A stretch of DNA of 64,000 nt from contig NZ_CALSAN010000020.1 in the NCBI RefSeq assembly GCF_943372915.1, positions 13,562 through 77,561 on the forward strand, given 5' to 3'. Every line of letters begins with the position of its first letter. Within the stretch, counting starts at the first letter, position 1. This DNA comes from Ferrovibrio terrae_A (GTDB taxonomy: Bacteria; Pseudomonadota; Alphaproteobacteria; Ferrovibrionales; Ferrovibrionaceae). A program made the translations under genes and the position numbers. Under the pieces are notes generated by a model, which was not told the DNA's origin, searched no databases, and saw only the letters and a program-made list of their open reading frames with translations. Positions 33,968-42,972 of the stretch are shown here, piece by piece.

Positions 33968-34945
33968 CTACTGGTCTGCCCGCCAGGCTGTATCGATCAC
34001 AATCCCACCATGCACAGCGCGCGACACGCAAGCGCAGATCCGGCTGTTATCGCGTTTTTGATGCTCGCTGAGAAAGACGTCGCGGTGGTCGATCTCGCCC
34101 TCCAGCGCCATCACATCCACCGCACAGAGACCACACTCGCCGCGACGGCATTCCGCCATCACTTCGACGCCGGCGGCTTCCAGCGCATCCAGCATCGACT
34201 GGCCTTCCGGCACTGCCACCTCGACACCCAGCCGCGGCACTTTGACCCAGAAAGGCTCGTTGGGCTTCAGGCCGCCGCTGCCAAAGGTCTCGAAGCGCAG
34301 ATTGGCCAGCGGCCGGTTCAACGCCGTCATGGTGTCGCGTACTGCCTGCAACAACCGCGCCGGGCCGCAGAAATAGACATCGCCATCGGCGGGGAACCCA
34401 GCCAGCTCATGCTGCAGGTCGATGCGGTTGCCGTCTTCAGAGATGAACAGCGTTACCCGGCTGCCCAGTGTCTCTTTCAGTTCCTGGGCAAAGGCCAGAT
34501 CGCGCTGGCTGCGCACGGCATAGAGCAGGCGGAAATCAGCATTCCGCTGCATGAGGGCCTGGGCCATGCCGAGCAATGGCGTGATGCCGATGCCTCCGGC
34601 GATCAGCAGATAGCGCGGCGCACCATACTGCAGCGGGAAATGATTGCGCGGCGAGGTGACCTGCAACCGGGCGCCAGGCAACAGGTTGTGCAGCCAGACC
34701 GAACCGCCGCGGCTCGGATTCACCCGCTTGACGGCAATGCGGTAGACATTGCGTCGCGGCTGACCGATCAGCGAATAAGAACGCACATCACGGCGACCAC
34801 CGATATCGACGGCAATATTGATATGGCTGCCCGGCTCATAGGGAACCACGCCATGCTTCGGCGCGATCTCAAACATGCGAATATCGGGGCCAAAGTCGCG
34901 GGTGCTGACAAGCGTGGCATCCATCCAGTCATTCTGGTCATGCAT
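33968..34945 (-). CDS. PDR/VanB-family oxygenase reductase (FMN, NAD, 2Fe-2S)
   Basis: 325 residues in the phthalate-dioxygenase-reductase order: flavin domain (~10-105, RSYSLIGQP), NAD domain (~110-225, IAGGIGITPLLGMAQAL and YFCGPARLL) and C-terminal plant-type ferredoxin with CRRGECGLC and a last Cys in RICACVS. It passes electrons from NAD(P)H to the Rieske oxygenase encoded two genes upstream. Vanillate demethylase reductase VanB is one close type. The gene lies 13 bp after the GntR regulator, so all three are one transcript. Confidence 0.92.
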   Translation of the reverse strand: MHDQNDWMDATLVSTRDFGPDIRMFEIAPKHGVVPYEPGSHINIAVDIGGRRDVRSYSLIGQPRRNVYRIAVKRVNPSRGGSVWLHNLLPGARLQVTSPRNHFPLQYGAPRYLLIAGGIGITPLLGMAQALMQRNADFRLLYAVRSQRDLAFAQELKETLGSRVTLFISEDGNRIDLQHELAGFPADGDVYFCGPARLLQAVRDTMTALNRPLANLRFETFGSGGLKPNEPFWVKVPRLGVEVAVPEGQSMLDALEAAGVEVMAECRRGECGLCAVDVMALEGEIDHRDVFLSEHQKRDNSRICACVSRAVHGGIVIDTAWRADQ

Positions 34946-34958
34946 CGTTGTTCACTCC

Positions 34959-35678
34959 TCAGGCTGACTGACGGATCAGCGCCATGCCGGGCACCAGCTC
35001 GCGCGCCCCCTGATGATCCAGCGCCATCACCAGGTTGCGATGGGCAACACGCGAATGCTCGCGCATCAACGCCTCGGCGCGCGCGCCTTCGCGCCGTTCG
35101 ATGGCTTCCACCACGCTGCGATGCTGTTCCTGCGCCACCAGCAGGATGGCACGCGATTCCGGCAGCATCGCCTGCACCTCGACAAAGGCGCTGGGTGAGG
35201 CAAAGGGCAGTGCCACGGCACGCTCGATCTGGCGCGCCACCACGCGGCTGCCCGACATATGAATCAGCAGCTGATGGAACTGCTCATTCAGCTCGACATA
35301 GCCGGTCAGCGTATCGGCGCCATGCTCGTCCTGGATCAGGATATCCAGTTTACGCAGGCAGGCCTTGATCTCGCCAATCTGGCCCGGGCTGGGGCCGCGC
35401 TCGGCCGCCAGCCGCGCGGCCAGACCTTCCAGCGTGCCGCGCGTTTCGATGGCGTCAAAGATATCGGCCTCGGAAAAATGCCGCACGGCATAGCCACCTG
35501 ACGGAATCGCCTCCAGCAGGCCCTCTTCCTCCAGCCGCACCAGCGCCATGCGCACCGGCGTGCGCGATACACCGAGGCGGTCGACGATTGACAGTTCCGA
35601 CAGGCGTTCGCCCGGCTTCAGCTCGCCGCTGAGGATCAGCTCGCGCAGGGAGAGGATGGTTTTGAGCGATTGCGACAT
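34959..35678 (-). CDS. GntR/FadR-family regulator (FCD domain) of the Rieske oxygenase operon
   Basis: 239 residues from ATG 35678, one base before the end of the oxygenase gene in leftward reading; the frame opens at 35711. A winged helix (ILSGELKPGERLSELSIVDRLGVSRTPVRMALVRLEEEGLL) is followed by an all-helical FCD domain (~85-220) with ELNEQFHQLLIHMSGS. Such regulators are usually repressors released by an aromatic acid; VanR of vanillate operons belongs here. It lies between the oxygenase and reductase genes, so it is co-expressed with its likely targets. A TGTATACA palindrome upstream of the operon is a candidate operator. Confidence 0.92.
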   Translation of the reverse strand: MSQSLKTILSLRELILSGELKPGERLSELSIVDRLGVSRTPVRMALVRLEEEGLLEAIPSGGYAVRHFSEADIFDAIETRGTLEGLAARLAAERGPSPGQIGEIKACLRKLDILIQDEHGADTLTGYVELNEQFHQLLIHMSGSRVVARQIERAVALPFASPSAFVEVQAMLPESRAILLVAQEQHRSVVEAIERREGARAEALMREHSRVAHRNLVMALDHQGARELVPGMALIRQSA

Positions 35679-35679
35679 G

Positions 35680-36765
35680 CTATTCGGCCGCCTCCGCGAT
35701 GCGGCCACCACGCTCGGCCGCGATCATGCGGTCCAGCTTGCGGCGCGCCCACATCGACCCCGCATCGATGTTGAGGTTGTAGAACAGCTTGCCCGGATTG
35801 GCATCGATGGCCTTCTGCTGCGCTTCGAGAATGATCTCATCCTCGCGGAAGATGCCGGACACGCCCTGGCGCAGTTCCGTGGTCAGGCTCTGCTCGCCCA
35901 GGCGGTAGTTGCGCACGAAGGCCCAGAAGTAATGGCAGGTGCCGGCAGTTTCCGGCGTGATGGTGTTGAGCACGAAGCCGTTAACGCCCTGGCTGCGGTC
36001 GCCTTCAGGCGCACCGGTGCCCGCCGGTGCGACGCCGACATCGATGGTCACCGTGCAGGGGGCCTCGAAACGGATGATCTGCCAGCGATCCACCCGGCCC
36101 GGCTTGCCCAGTTGCTTGGCCCAGAAGGGCGGCGCCTCGATATCGCGCATCCAGCGGGTAACGGTGGCAAAGCGTTCGCCATGCGTGACATCGAAAGGTG
36201 CCTCGGCCACGGCGCGGTTGCCGATACTGGACCCATGCACGAAGGTCTCATGCGTCAGGTCCATCAGGTTGTCGACCACCAGGCGATAGTCGCAATTCAC
36301 ATGGATCAGTTCGCCATCGCCAGCCCAGGCCGGATCGTGATTCCAATGCAGGTCGGGCACGCGGGCCGGATCGGCCAGCGCCGGATCGCCCATCCATATC
36401 CAGACAAAGCGATGCTTCTCGACCAGCGGATAACTGCGCACGCAGGCAGAGGGATTGATGGTCTCTTGCGACGGCATATGCGTGCAGCGGCCGCGCGCGT
36501 CATAGACCAGGCCATGATAGCCGCAGACCAGACTGCCATCCTCCTGCAGATGCCCCTTGGAGAGCGGTAGCAGGCGGTGCCAGCAGGCATCCTGCAGCGC
36601 GACCACGCGATTGTCGGGCTGGCGATAAATCACCAGCTTCTCGCCGCAGATCGTGCGCGGCAGCAGGCTGCGCTTCACCTCATGATCCCAGGCGATCACA
36701 TACCAGGCATTCAGCGGCCAGGGCGCGGCATCCACATCCATCGTGAAAGGCTGATTGGCGGCCAT
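35680..36765 (-). CDS. Rieske aromatic-ring oxygenase subunit (VanA-like)
   Basis: 361 residues. N-terminal Rieske domain with the first CxH altered to DACWHRLLPLS (Cys-Trp-His) and the second GSLVCGYHGLVYD; C-terminal catalytic domain with the mononuclear-iron motif DNLMDLTHETFVH. This matches the alpha-only oxygenases that demethylate or hydroxylate aromatic acids (VanA, dicamba and carbazole types). Together with the PDR-type reductase downstream it forms a two-component system. The substrate is not readable; vanillate or a related methoxy-aromatic is plausible. It is the first gene of the operon. Confidence 0.9.
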   Translation of the reverse strand: MAANQPFTMDVDAAPWPLNAWYVIAWDHEVKRSLLPRTICGEKLVIYRQPDNRVVALQDACWHRLLPLSKGHLQEDGSLVCGYHGLVYDARGRCTHMPSQETINPSACVRSYPLVEKHRFVWIWMGDPALADPARVPDLHWNHDPAWAGDGELIHVNCDYRLVVDNLMDLTHETFVHGSSIGNRAVAEAPFDVTHGERFATVTRWMRDIEAPPFWAKQLGKPGRVDRWQIIRFEAPCTVTIDVGVAPAGTGAPEGDRSQGVNGFVLNTITPETAGTCHYFWAFVRNYRLGEQSLTTELRQGVSGIFREDEIILEAQQKAIDANPGKLFYNLNIDAGSMWARRKLDRMIAAERGGRIAEAAE

Positions 36766-36800
36766 TCCGACGTCTCCTCCAGTTCTTATGACTTATCGCC

Positions 36801-36808
36801 TGTATACA
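36801..36808. promoter_or_regulatory. TGTATACA palindrome, candidate GntR operator
   Basis: Perfect 8-bp palindrome 36 bp before the oxygenase start, in the 187-bp AT-rich region dividing it from the rightward amidase. FCD-type GntR proteins often bind TNGTATACNA-like sites. Short, so chance occurrence is possible. Confidence 0.35.
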
Positions 36809-36952
36809 TTAGAGTCTTGAAATCGGCAAATTTTCGTATTTTGTTCTCTATTTTTTATGATTTTGGGATACATAATAGCTGAATCTGCTGGGTTATTGCC
36901 CCGGTAGCCGGCAATGCGTATTCAGGACTGAACCGATTGAAATGAGGACGGC

Positions 36953-38368
36953 ATGATCGAAGCGGCCTGGCGCCTGAGCGCCGCAGACCTGCACAAGGCC
37001 TATACCAGCGGCACCCGCTCGCCGGTGGAGGTGACGCAGGCGATCCTCGACCGCATCGCCGTTGTCAATTCGTCCCTGAATGCCGTCGTGCATCTGGATG
37101 CCGCCGGCGCCTTGAAAGCCGCCGAAGCCAGCGCGGCGCGCTATCGCGATGGTCGCGCGCTTGGCCCGCTGGATGGCATCCCGGTCACGATCAAGGACAG
37201 CCTGGTGGTTGGCGGCATGCCGGCGACCTGGGGCAGCCAGCTGCTGCAAGACAATCTGCCGCCAGCCGATGAACTGCCGATTGCGCACCTGCGCGCTGCC
37301 GGCGCCATCCTGCTGGGCAAGACCAATGTGCCGGAATTCACCGTGCAGGGTTACACCTATAACCTGCTGTTCGGCGCTACCGGCAATCCTTGGAATCCTG
37401 CGCTCACGCCGGGCGGGTCCAGCGGCGGCGCGGTGGCGTCTGTTGCCGCCGGCTTTGGCCCGATTGCGCTGGGCACCGATGGCGGCGGCTCGACCCGCCG
37501 GCCCGCCGGCCATACCGGCCTGGTCGGGCTGAAGCCCAGCATCGGCCGCATTGCCCGCACCGGCGGATTCCCCGAGATCTACAACGATCTGGAAGTGATC
37601 GGGCTGTTCGGCCGCAGCATCGCTGATGTTGCCGCCACGCTCTGCGCGCTGTCGGCCCCCGATCCGCGCGACCGGCATTCGCTGGCATTTCCTGCTGCCG
37701 TGACAATGGCAGAAACCTTTGCCAGCCCGACCCGGCCGCGCATCCTTTATCTGCCGCGCTTCGGCGCCAATCCGGTCGAGCCGGAAATCATTGCTGCCGT
37801 GGATGCCGCCGCCGATATGCTGCGCCAGACCGGCTGTGTGGTCGAGACCGGCGACCTGCCCTTCGATATCGAGGCTGCAACCGCGGCACTCGCCGCGCTG
37901 ATGCCCACCGGTCTGGCGATGATTGTCGATCGCCTGGGCGGGCCCGCGCGCATCACCCCTGCCCTGCAGCAGATGTATGAAACCGGCAAGGCGGTGCGCG
38001 CCACCGACTATCTGGCCGCACTCAATCATGCGGTCGATCTGCGCCGTCAGATGGCGGAGGTCTTCACTCAGTGGGATGCGATCCTGACGCCCAGCGCCGC
38101 CGCGCAGCCCTGGGCCAAGGACCGGGTGTTCCCCGAGATCATCGCCGGCGAGAATGCGGGTCCGCGCGGCCATGCCGTCTATACCGGCTGGGTCAATCTC
38201 GCCGGCCTGCCTGGCCTCGGCCTGCCGGCCACGCCCGATAGCAAGGGCACGCCGATCGGCTTCCAACTGATCGGCGGCTATGGACAGGATGCCATGCTGC
38301 TGGCGCTGGGCCGCCGCTATGAAGCGTTGTCGCCCTGGGCCGAGCGCTGGCCGGCCCTGCCCGCTTAA
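36953..38368 (+). CDS. Amidase (amidase-signature family)
   Basis: 471 residues. The Ser-cisSer-Lys triad is visible: K81 in PVTIKDSL, Ser in PGGSSGGA (156/157) and the nucleophile Ser in GTDGGGSTRRPA (S180). Family members hydrolyse simple or N-substituted amides; close relatives are often annotated as GatA, but no gatC or gatB is nearby. Its position beside an FAD monooxygenase, an ABC importer and a ring-opening amidohydrolase suggests a catabolic role on a nitrogen-containing intermediate. Converges with the FAD monooxygenase gene, their stops sharing TTAA. Confidence 0.9.
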   Translation: MIEAAWRLSAADLHKAYTSGTRSPVEVTQAILDRIAVVNSSLNAVVHLDAAGALKAAEASAARYRDGRALGPLDGIPVTIKDSLVVGGMPATWGSQLLQDNLPPADELPIAHLRAAGAILLGKTNVPEFTVQGYTYNLLFGATGNPWNPALTPGGSSGGAVASVAAGFGPIALGTDGGGSTRRPAGHTGLVGLKPSIGRIARTGGFPEIYNDLEVIGLFGRSIADVAATLCALSAPDPRDRHSLAFPAAVTMAETFASPTRPRILYLPRFGANPVEPEIIAAVDAAADMLRQTGCVVETGDLPFDIEAATAALAALMPTGLAMIVDRLGGPARITPALQQMYETGKAVRATDYLAALNHAVDLRRQMAEVFTQWDAILTPSAAAQPWAKDRVFPEIIAGENAGPRGHAVYTGWVNLAGLPGLGLPATPDSKGTPIGFQLIGGYGQDAMLLALGRRYEALSPWAERWPALPA

Positions 38369-39582
38369 GCCGCAGGCACGTCGCGATAGAGCTTGACCAG
38401 CCGGGCGAGGAAATCCGGCTGCGTCTTGGCCAGGCTGCCGCTGACCGGGTCCGCGCCTGCCAGCATGGTATCCGTGGCATCGCGCGAGAAATCGACCACG
38501 AATTCGACACGGGCGCGGCGGCGTTGCTCGATCTTCTCCAGTGCAGCCGTGATATTGCCATCGACGCCATCGGCAAAAGCCGCGCGCAGCTCGGCCGCGG
38601 CGATGCAGGCATCTTCAATGGCCTGTGTCGCCCCCTGACCCAACGTCGGCACCATCGGATGCGCGGCATCGCCCAGCAGCAGGATGCGGCGGTTGGCATC
38701 GCAGAACTCGGCCGGCGCTTCCTGCAGTCGGGCCCAGTGAATCTCGTTCACGCGGTTGCAGATCGCATCGATCATGAAGGCGCATTGCGCGCTCGGCGGG
38801 GCATCGGTCGGTGTATAAAGCGCCCGCAGCACATCGGGCCGCTTGGCCTCGGCCGGCACGTCTTCATCGGGCCGGATCGGGAAGGAACCGGCGATATAGG
38901 TGGCATTACCGGGAATGCGGAAGGCCAGCAGCCGATTGGGCCCATTGAACCATTGCTCGTAATCATCGACCAGATCGGGTCGCGCGGTCTCGATCAGCAG
39001 GCGGAAAATGCAGACGCCGAGAAACTGCGGCTGCGGCCGGCCAAGAAAGGTTTCGCGCACGCGGGAATAGCGACCATCACCGGCCACCAGCAGATCGACA
39101 CCATCGATCACGGTACGGCCGGTACGCCGATTGATGGTTTCCACCACGATCGGACCAGCTTCGCCGGCGCGGGCATAGCGCATGGCGGTGACCTCGGTGC
39201 CGAAGCGCACATGCTGCTGCACCGGACGGCGCAGCAGGGCATAAAGCTGCGACCAGCGAATGCGGATGCCGGGATTGTCGGCCACCTTCGACAGCGGCAG
39301 GTTCATCAACTCGCGGCCATTGGTGAGCGAGATGCGCCAGGTCAGCCAGGGCAGGCTTTCGGCTTCCAGCAGGGCTGCCAACTCGGGCTGGAACAACCGC
39401 AGCGCCTTGATCGCATTGGGGCCGACATTGAGCCCCGTGCCGGCTTCGGCATGGTCTTCCGCCGTGGCACGCTCCAGGCAGATCACCTCGACATTGCCTA
39501 GCTCGCGCAGGCCATAGGCCAGGATGCTGCCGGCAACACCGGAGCCGACGATGACGATGCGTTTGCGGCCGCTGGCGTCCAT
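38365..39582 (-). CDS. FAD-dependent aromatic monooxygenase
   Basis: 405 residues, group A flavoprotein hydroxylase. Motifs: dinucleotide fold VIVGSGVAGSILAYGLRE, the DG motif LLVAGDGRYSRVR and the GD motif LLLGDAAHPMVPTLGQGATQAIED. Relatives (salicylate, 6-hydroxynicotinate and similar hydroxylases) put one oxygen atom on an activated ring using NAD(P)H. It is the last gene of the VOC-importer operon, beginning 20 bp after the permease stop, so its substrate is probably what that importer brings in. Confidence 0.9.
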   Translation of the reverse strand: MDASGRKRIVIVGSGVAGSILAYGLRELGNVEVICLERATAEDHAEAGTGLNVGPNAIKALRLFQPELAALLEAESLPWLTWRISLTNGRELMNLPLSKVADNPGIRIRWSQLYALLRRPVQQHVRFGTEVTAMRYARAGEAGPIVVETINRRTGRTVIDGVDLLVAGDGRYSRVRETFLGRPQPQFLGVCIFRLLIETARPDLVDDYEQWFNGPNRLLAFRIPGNATYIAGSFPIRPDEDVPAEAKRPDVLRALYTPTDAPPSAQCAFMIDAICNRVNEIHWARLQEAPAEFCDANRRILLLGDAAHPMVPTLGQGATQAIEDACIAAAELRAAFADGVDGNITAALEKIEQRRRARVEFVVDFSRDATDTMLAGADPVSGSLAKTQPDFLARLVKLYRDVPAA

Positions 39583-39602
39583 GGATTACGTCCCGCTCCC
39601 CA

Positions 39603-40361
39603 TTACTTTCCACCCCAATGCACGAAGGTTTTCTCGATGGTGAGGAAAATCCAGTTCATGCCATAGCCCAGCGCGCCGGCGGCAAAGATCGCGGCATACA
39701 TGGTCGGCATCTCGAACAGCATCTGCGCCTCGATCAGGCGATAGCCAATGCCATCGGATGAACCGATGAACATTTCGGCCACCACGATGATGACCAGCGC
39801 CAGCGAAATGCCGTTGCGCATGCCGATGAAGGTCTGCGGCAGGGATTCCCAGAAATAGACATCCTTCAGCACCTGAAACCGGTTGGCGCCCATCACCTTG
39901 GCGGCCAGCACGCGGGTCTTGCGGGCATTCATCACGCCGTAGGCCACGTTGAACAGGATCACCAGAACCGAGCCGAAGGCCGCCACCGCGATCTTGGTCT
40001 TGTCGCCGACGCCGAACAGCACCAGGAACAGCGGAAACACGGCCGAAGCCGGCGTGGAACGGAAGAAGTCGATAACGAATTCGACCGAGCGATAGACCTT
40101 GTCGGCAGCGCCGAGCATGACGCCGAGCGGAATGGCGATAGCCGAGGCGATCAGGAAGGCCAGCACCGTGCGATAGATGGTCTGGGCAAAATCATGCAGC
40201 AGCGGACCGCTGACCAAGCCATCGACCAGGGCCTTGAAGGCCTTTTGCGGTGGCGGCAGCAGCACCGGATCGGCGATCTGCAGCAGGGTGGCAACCCACC
40301 AGACCAGGATCAGCAGAATGACGCCGATGACGGGATTGAGGCGGGCGAGAAGCGTGCTCAT
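39603..40361 (-). CDS. ABC transporter permease, NitT/TauT type
   Basis: 252 residues with six helices. The EAA-type cytoplasmic loop is visible (MGANRFQVLKDVYFWESLPQTFIGMRNG). Partner of the ATPase and receptor encoded immediately upstream; it overlaps the ATPase gene by 4 bp. Family systems import nitrate, taurine, alkanesulfonates, pyrimidine precursors or aromatic acids. Confidence 0.92.
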   Translation of the reverse strand: MSTLLARLNPVIGVILLILVWWVATLLQIADPVLLPPPQKAFKALVDGLVSGPLLHDFAQTIYRTVLAFLIASAIAIPLGVMLGAADKVYRSVEFVIDFFRSTPASAVFPLFLVLFGVGDKTKIAVAAFGSVLVILFNVAYGVMNARKTRVLAAKVMGANRFQVLKDVYFWESLPQTFIGMRNGISLALVIIVVAEMFIGSSDGIGYRLIEAQMLFEMPTMYAAIFAAGALGYGMNWIFLTIEKTFVHWGGK

Positions 40362-41218
40362 GACAGCTTGGCCTCGCGGCGGAAGATTTCCAGACAGCGG
40401 CTTTTGATCTCGACAAATGTCGGATCGGACAGGGTATCGGCCGACCGCGGACGCGGCAGTGGCACCTCGATGAAATCGGCGATCCGGGTCGGCCGGCGCG
40501 TCAGCAACAGCACATGGTCGGCCAGGTAGACTGCCTCTTCCAGATCGTGGCTGACGATCACCATTGTGGTGTTCGTTTCCATGAACACTTTCTGCATCTG
40601 GTCGCGCATGAACAGCGTCATCTCGTAGTCCAGCGCCGAGAAGGGCTCGTCGAGGAACAGTACTTCGGGTTCCATCACCAGCGAGCGCATGATCGACACG
40701 GTCTGCTGCTGGCCACCGGAAAGTTCATACGGATAGCGGTTGAAATCGATCTTGACCTGGAAGCGGCCGAGCAGCTTTTCCACCCGCTCGCTGCGCTCCT
40801 TCCGGCTCAGGCCCATCAGCTTGAGCGGATAATGGATGTTGTCGATGGCGCGCAGCCAGGGAAACAGCGCCTCGCGATAATTCTGGAACACATAGCCGAT
40901 GCGAGTCTCGTCGATGGTCTTGCCATCGAACAATACCTCGCCCTTGTCCATCGGCAGCAGGCCGGCGATCATGTTGATGATCGTGCTCTTGCCGCAGCCA
41001 TTGGGGCCGAAAACCGAGACCACCTTGCCGCGCGGCAGATCGAGATCGAAATCCTCGTACAGCACGCTGCCCTGGAACTGCTTGGACAGGCCGCGCACGG
41101 TAATATGCGTGCCGGGCGGGAACCAGCGATAGGATTTATCGGCCGGCTGGACGGGAGGGGCAGCCTCGACTGCCCCTCCCTTCACCAATCGCATCGCCGC
41201 CCGCGTGCGGGACAGCAT
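40358..41218 (-). CDS. ABC transporter ATP-binding protein, NitT/TauT type
   Basis: 286 residues. Walker A FGPNGCGKST, Q-loop YVFQNYREALFPW, signature LSGGQQQTV, Walker B VLFLDEPF and H-loop VIVSHDLEEA. An N-terminal extension of ~40 residues precedes the ABC domain. Its start codon shares one base with the receptor stop (TGATG), and it overlaps the permease by 4 bp, so all three are coupled. Confidence 0.93.
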   Translation of the reverse strand: MLSRTRAAMRLVKGGAVEAAPPVQPADKSYRWFPPGTHITVRGLSKQFQGSVLYEDFDLDLPRGKVVSVFGPNGCGKSTIINMIAGLLPMDKGEVLFDGKTIDETRIGYVFQNYREALFPWLRAIDNIHYPLKLMGLSRKERSERVEKLLGRFQVKIDFNRYPYELSGGQQQTVSIMRSLVMEPEVLFLDEPFSALDYEMTLFMRDQMQKVFMETNTTMVIVSHDLEEAVYLADHVLLLTRRPTRIADFIEVPLPRPRSADTLSDPTFVEIKSRCLEIFRREAKLS

Positions 41219-42222
41219 CAGCTGGAAGCTTTCTTGTCGAGCACCACCAGATACTTGCCGGTCTCGACCGGGTCCTTGATGACGCCACTCTGGATGGTGA
41301 AGTCGATCACCTTCTGGAAGTCCTTCTTGTCCTGCGCCGAGAGCTGATCGATCATCAGCATGCGCGGCAACGGAATGGTCATCGCCAGTTCCGGCGGCGT
41401 GAAGGTGTTGCCCTTCAGCAGTTCACGGGTGGTCGGGTCCTGCTCGATATCCTTCAGCGCCTTGCGCCAGGCGACCGAGAAGCGCTTGGCCACCTCCGGC
41501 CGCTCCTTCATGAACTTGCCGGTGATGGCGCCGCCGGCCATGTAGGCATAGGCCTCTTCGCGACCGATGATGTATTTCGACACCACCCCCGCTTCCACCG
41601 TCTTGGCGGCGCCCATGCTGTTCATCACGGTGGCATTCGGTTCCAACGTATAGCCGAAATCGAAGGTACCGGCCTTCATGGCATCGGCATGCAGGTTCAT
41701 CGCCAGTTCGGTCAGCGTGTAATCGGCACCTTCCTTCATGCCGACGGCACCCAGAACGGCGCGCGCCATGGCCATATTGCCGGCACCGGGCGCCGACATG
41801 ATTTTCTTCGGTGCGGCACTGGCGGCCTTGATATCCTTCACCGATGCAGCCTGCATGCCGGTCTTGGCAACAAACTGCTCCATCTTGGCGAACTTGTTCT
41901 GACCATAGAGGGACATGTAGTAGACCAGCCCCTCCTTCTTGGTATTGGCATTCATGCCATCGACGGTAACCAGATTGGCGCCGGCATCCAGATCCCCGGT
42001 CAGCATGCCCTGCACGATCGGCGGCGCGCCCATCAACTTGACCATCTCGGCGTCGATGCCCTGTTCCTTGAAGTAACCGCGTTCGACGGCGACGAAATAC
42101 GGCAGGGCCGAGGAGACCGGGAAGACGCCGACCTTCACCTTGTCGGCGGCCTGGGCACCGGCAGCGAGGGCGAACAGGGCCGCGCCCGCCAGCATGGTGG
42201 TACGGATGAAGCGAATGGTCAT
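41218..42222 (-). CDS. NitT/TauT-type ABC substrate-binding protein (NMT1/SsuA fold)
   Basis: 334 residues from ATG 42222 (AAAGGAG ahead; the frame opens at 42381). Signal peptide MTIRFIRTTMLAGAALFALA, cleaved near AQA-A (residue 25). The mature receptor has VGVFPVSSALPYFVAVERGYFKEQGI and GAPPIVQGMLTGDLDAGANL, typical of receptors for small anions and pyrimidine-like or aromatic ligands. It is 16 bp after the VOC gene and shares TGATG with the ATPase gene. No hairpin separates it from the ATPase. Confidence 0.9.
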   Translation of the reverse strand: MTIRFIRTTMLAGAALFALAAGAQAADKVKVGVFPVSSALPYFVAVERGYFKEQGIDAEMVKLMGAPPIVQGMLTGDLDAGANLVTVDGMNANTKKEGLVYYMSLYGQNKFAKMEQFVAKTGMQAASVKDIKAASAAPKKIMSAPGAGNMAMARAVLGAVGMKEGADYTLTELAMNLHADAMKAGTFDFGYTLEPNATVMNSMGAAKTVEAGVVSKYIIGREEAYAYMAGGAITGKFMKERPEVAKRFSVAWRKALKDIEQDPTTRELLKGNTFTPPELAMTIPLPRMLMIDQLSAQDKKDFQKVIDFTIQSGVIKDPVETGKYLVVLDKKASS

Positions 42223-42238
42223 TGGTCTCTCCTTTGGA

Positions 42239-42730
42239 TCAGGCGAATTCATATTGTGATGGCTGGAAGAAGCTGGTGCCGGCGACATATCTGCGGCCGG
42301 GCGACATATCGGGGGACGCCCCCTGTTCGGCGCGGCCATCGAAAGTGAGTTCGAGCTGCACGCCGCTGGGGTCGTAGACAAAGAGCTGCCAGTAGGTCGT
42401 GTTCGGCACCAGGAATTCGCGCCAGTCGATGCCCCGCTGGTGGAAGCGGGCGATGAAGTCGTGATAACCGACTGCCGTCAGCGAAATATGGTCGATGGCG
42501 CCGGTGCCGCTCGGCGCCTTGCCCTCGGGCCCCAGCGCCGGCCCGCCGGCATAGATATGGATGATCGCCTCGCCGACCGGCGTGGGCACCGCGATCCAGG
42601 CGCCGGGATAGCCGAAATCGGGCCGCGCCACTTCCGCCAGCCCGAGCAGATCGCAGTAGAACCAGCGGGTCTTGGCCAGATCCGCGGTTTTAATAGCGAC
42701 ATGAAACAGTCCGGTGATGATGCCTGCCAT
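42239..42730 (-). CDS. VOC family protein, extradiol-dioxygenase-like
   Basis: 163 residues from ATG 42730 (MAGIITGLFHVAIKTADLAK; the frame opens at 42970, but the upstream part is not protein-like). One VOC module with the metal triad visible: His in FHVAIKT, His in IDHISLT and Glu in GVQLELTF. Relatives include ring-cleaving dioxygenases and fosfomycin-resistance proteins. As first gene of the operon with a NitT-type importer and an FAD hydroxylase, a ring-cleaving or ring-rearranging role is plausible but unproven. No clear ribosome site precedes it. Confidence 0.78.
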   Translation of the reverse strand: MAGIITGLFHVAIKTADLAKTRWFYCDLLGLAEVARPDFGYPGAWIAVPTPVGEAIIHIYAGGPALGPEGKAPSGTGAIDHISLTAVGYHDFIARFHQRGIDWREFLVPNTTYWQLFVYDPSGVQLELTFDGRAEQGASPDMSPGRRYVAGTSFFQPSQYEFA

Positions 42731-42972
42731 GTCTATTGCTGTGCATACAATGTGCCAGCCTGCAGGTCCGGCCAGAGGCCTGGAAAGCCAACCGGACTCG
42801 GGGCTGCTGCAGCTTTGCCGTGAAAGTCGTTGGGCTCTCGGTTGCAGGCCGCCCAAGGCTGCGGCAGCGCCGCCCAATATCTGGGCACATGGATCACGCG
42901 GGCATAGAATGGCGGCCTTGCAGGGGCGGAATGCATCTTGCTTCGCAGACCGCATTGTTTTCCGGAGCATTC

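Noticed and set aside
36953..38368. GatA subunit of tRNA amidotransferase
   Set aside because: No gatB or gatC adjoins it and the context is catabolic; a general amidase is more likely.
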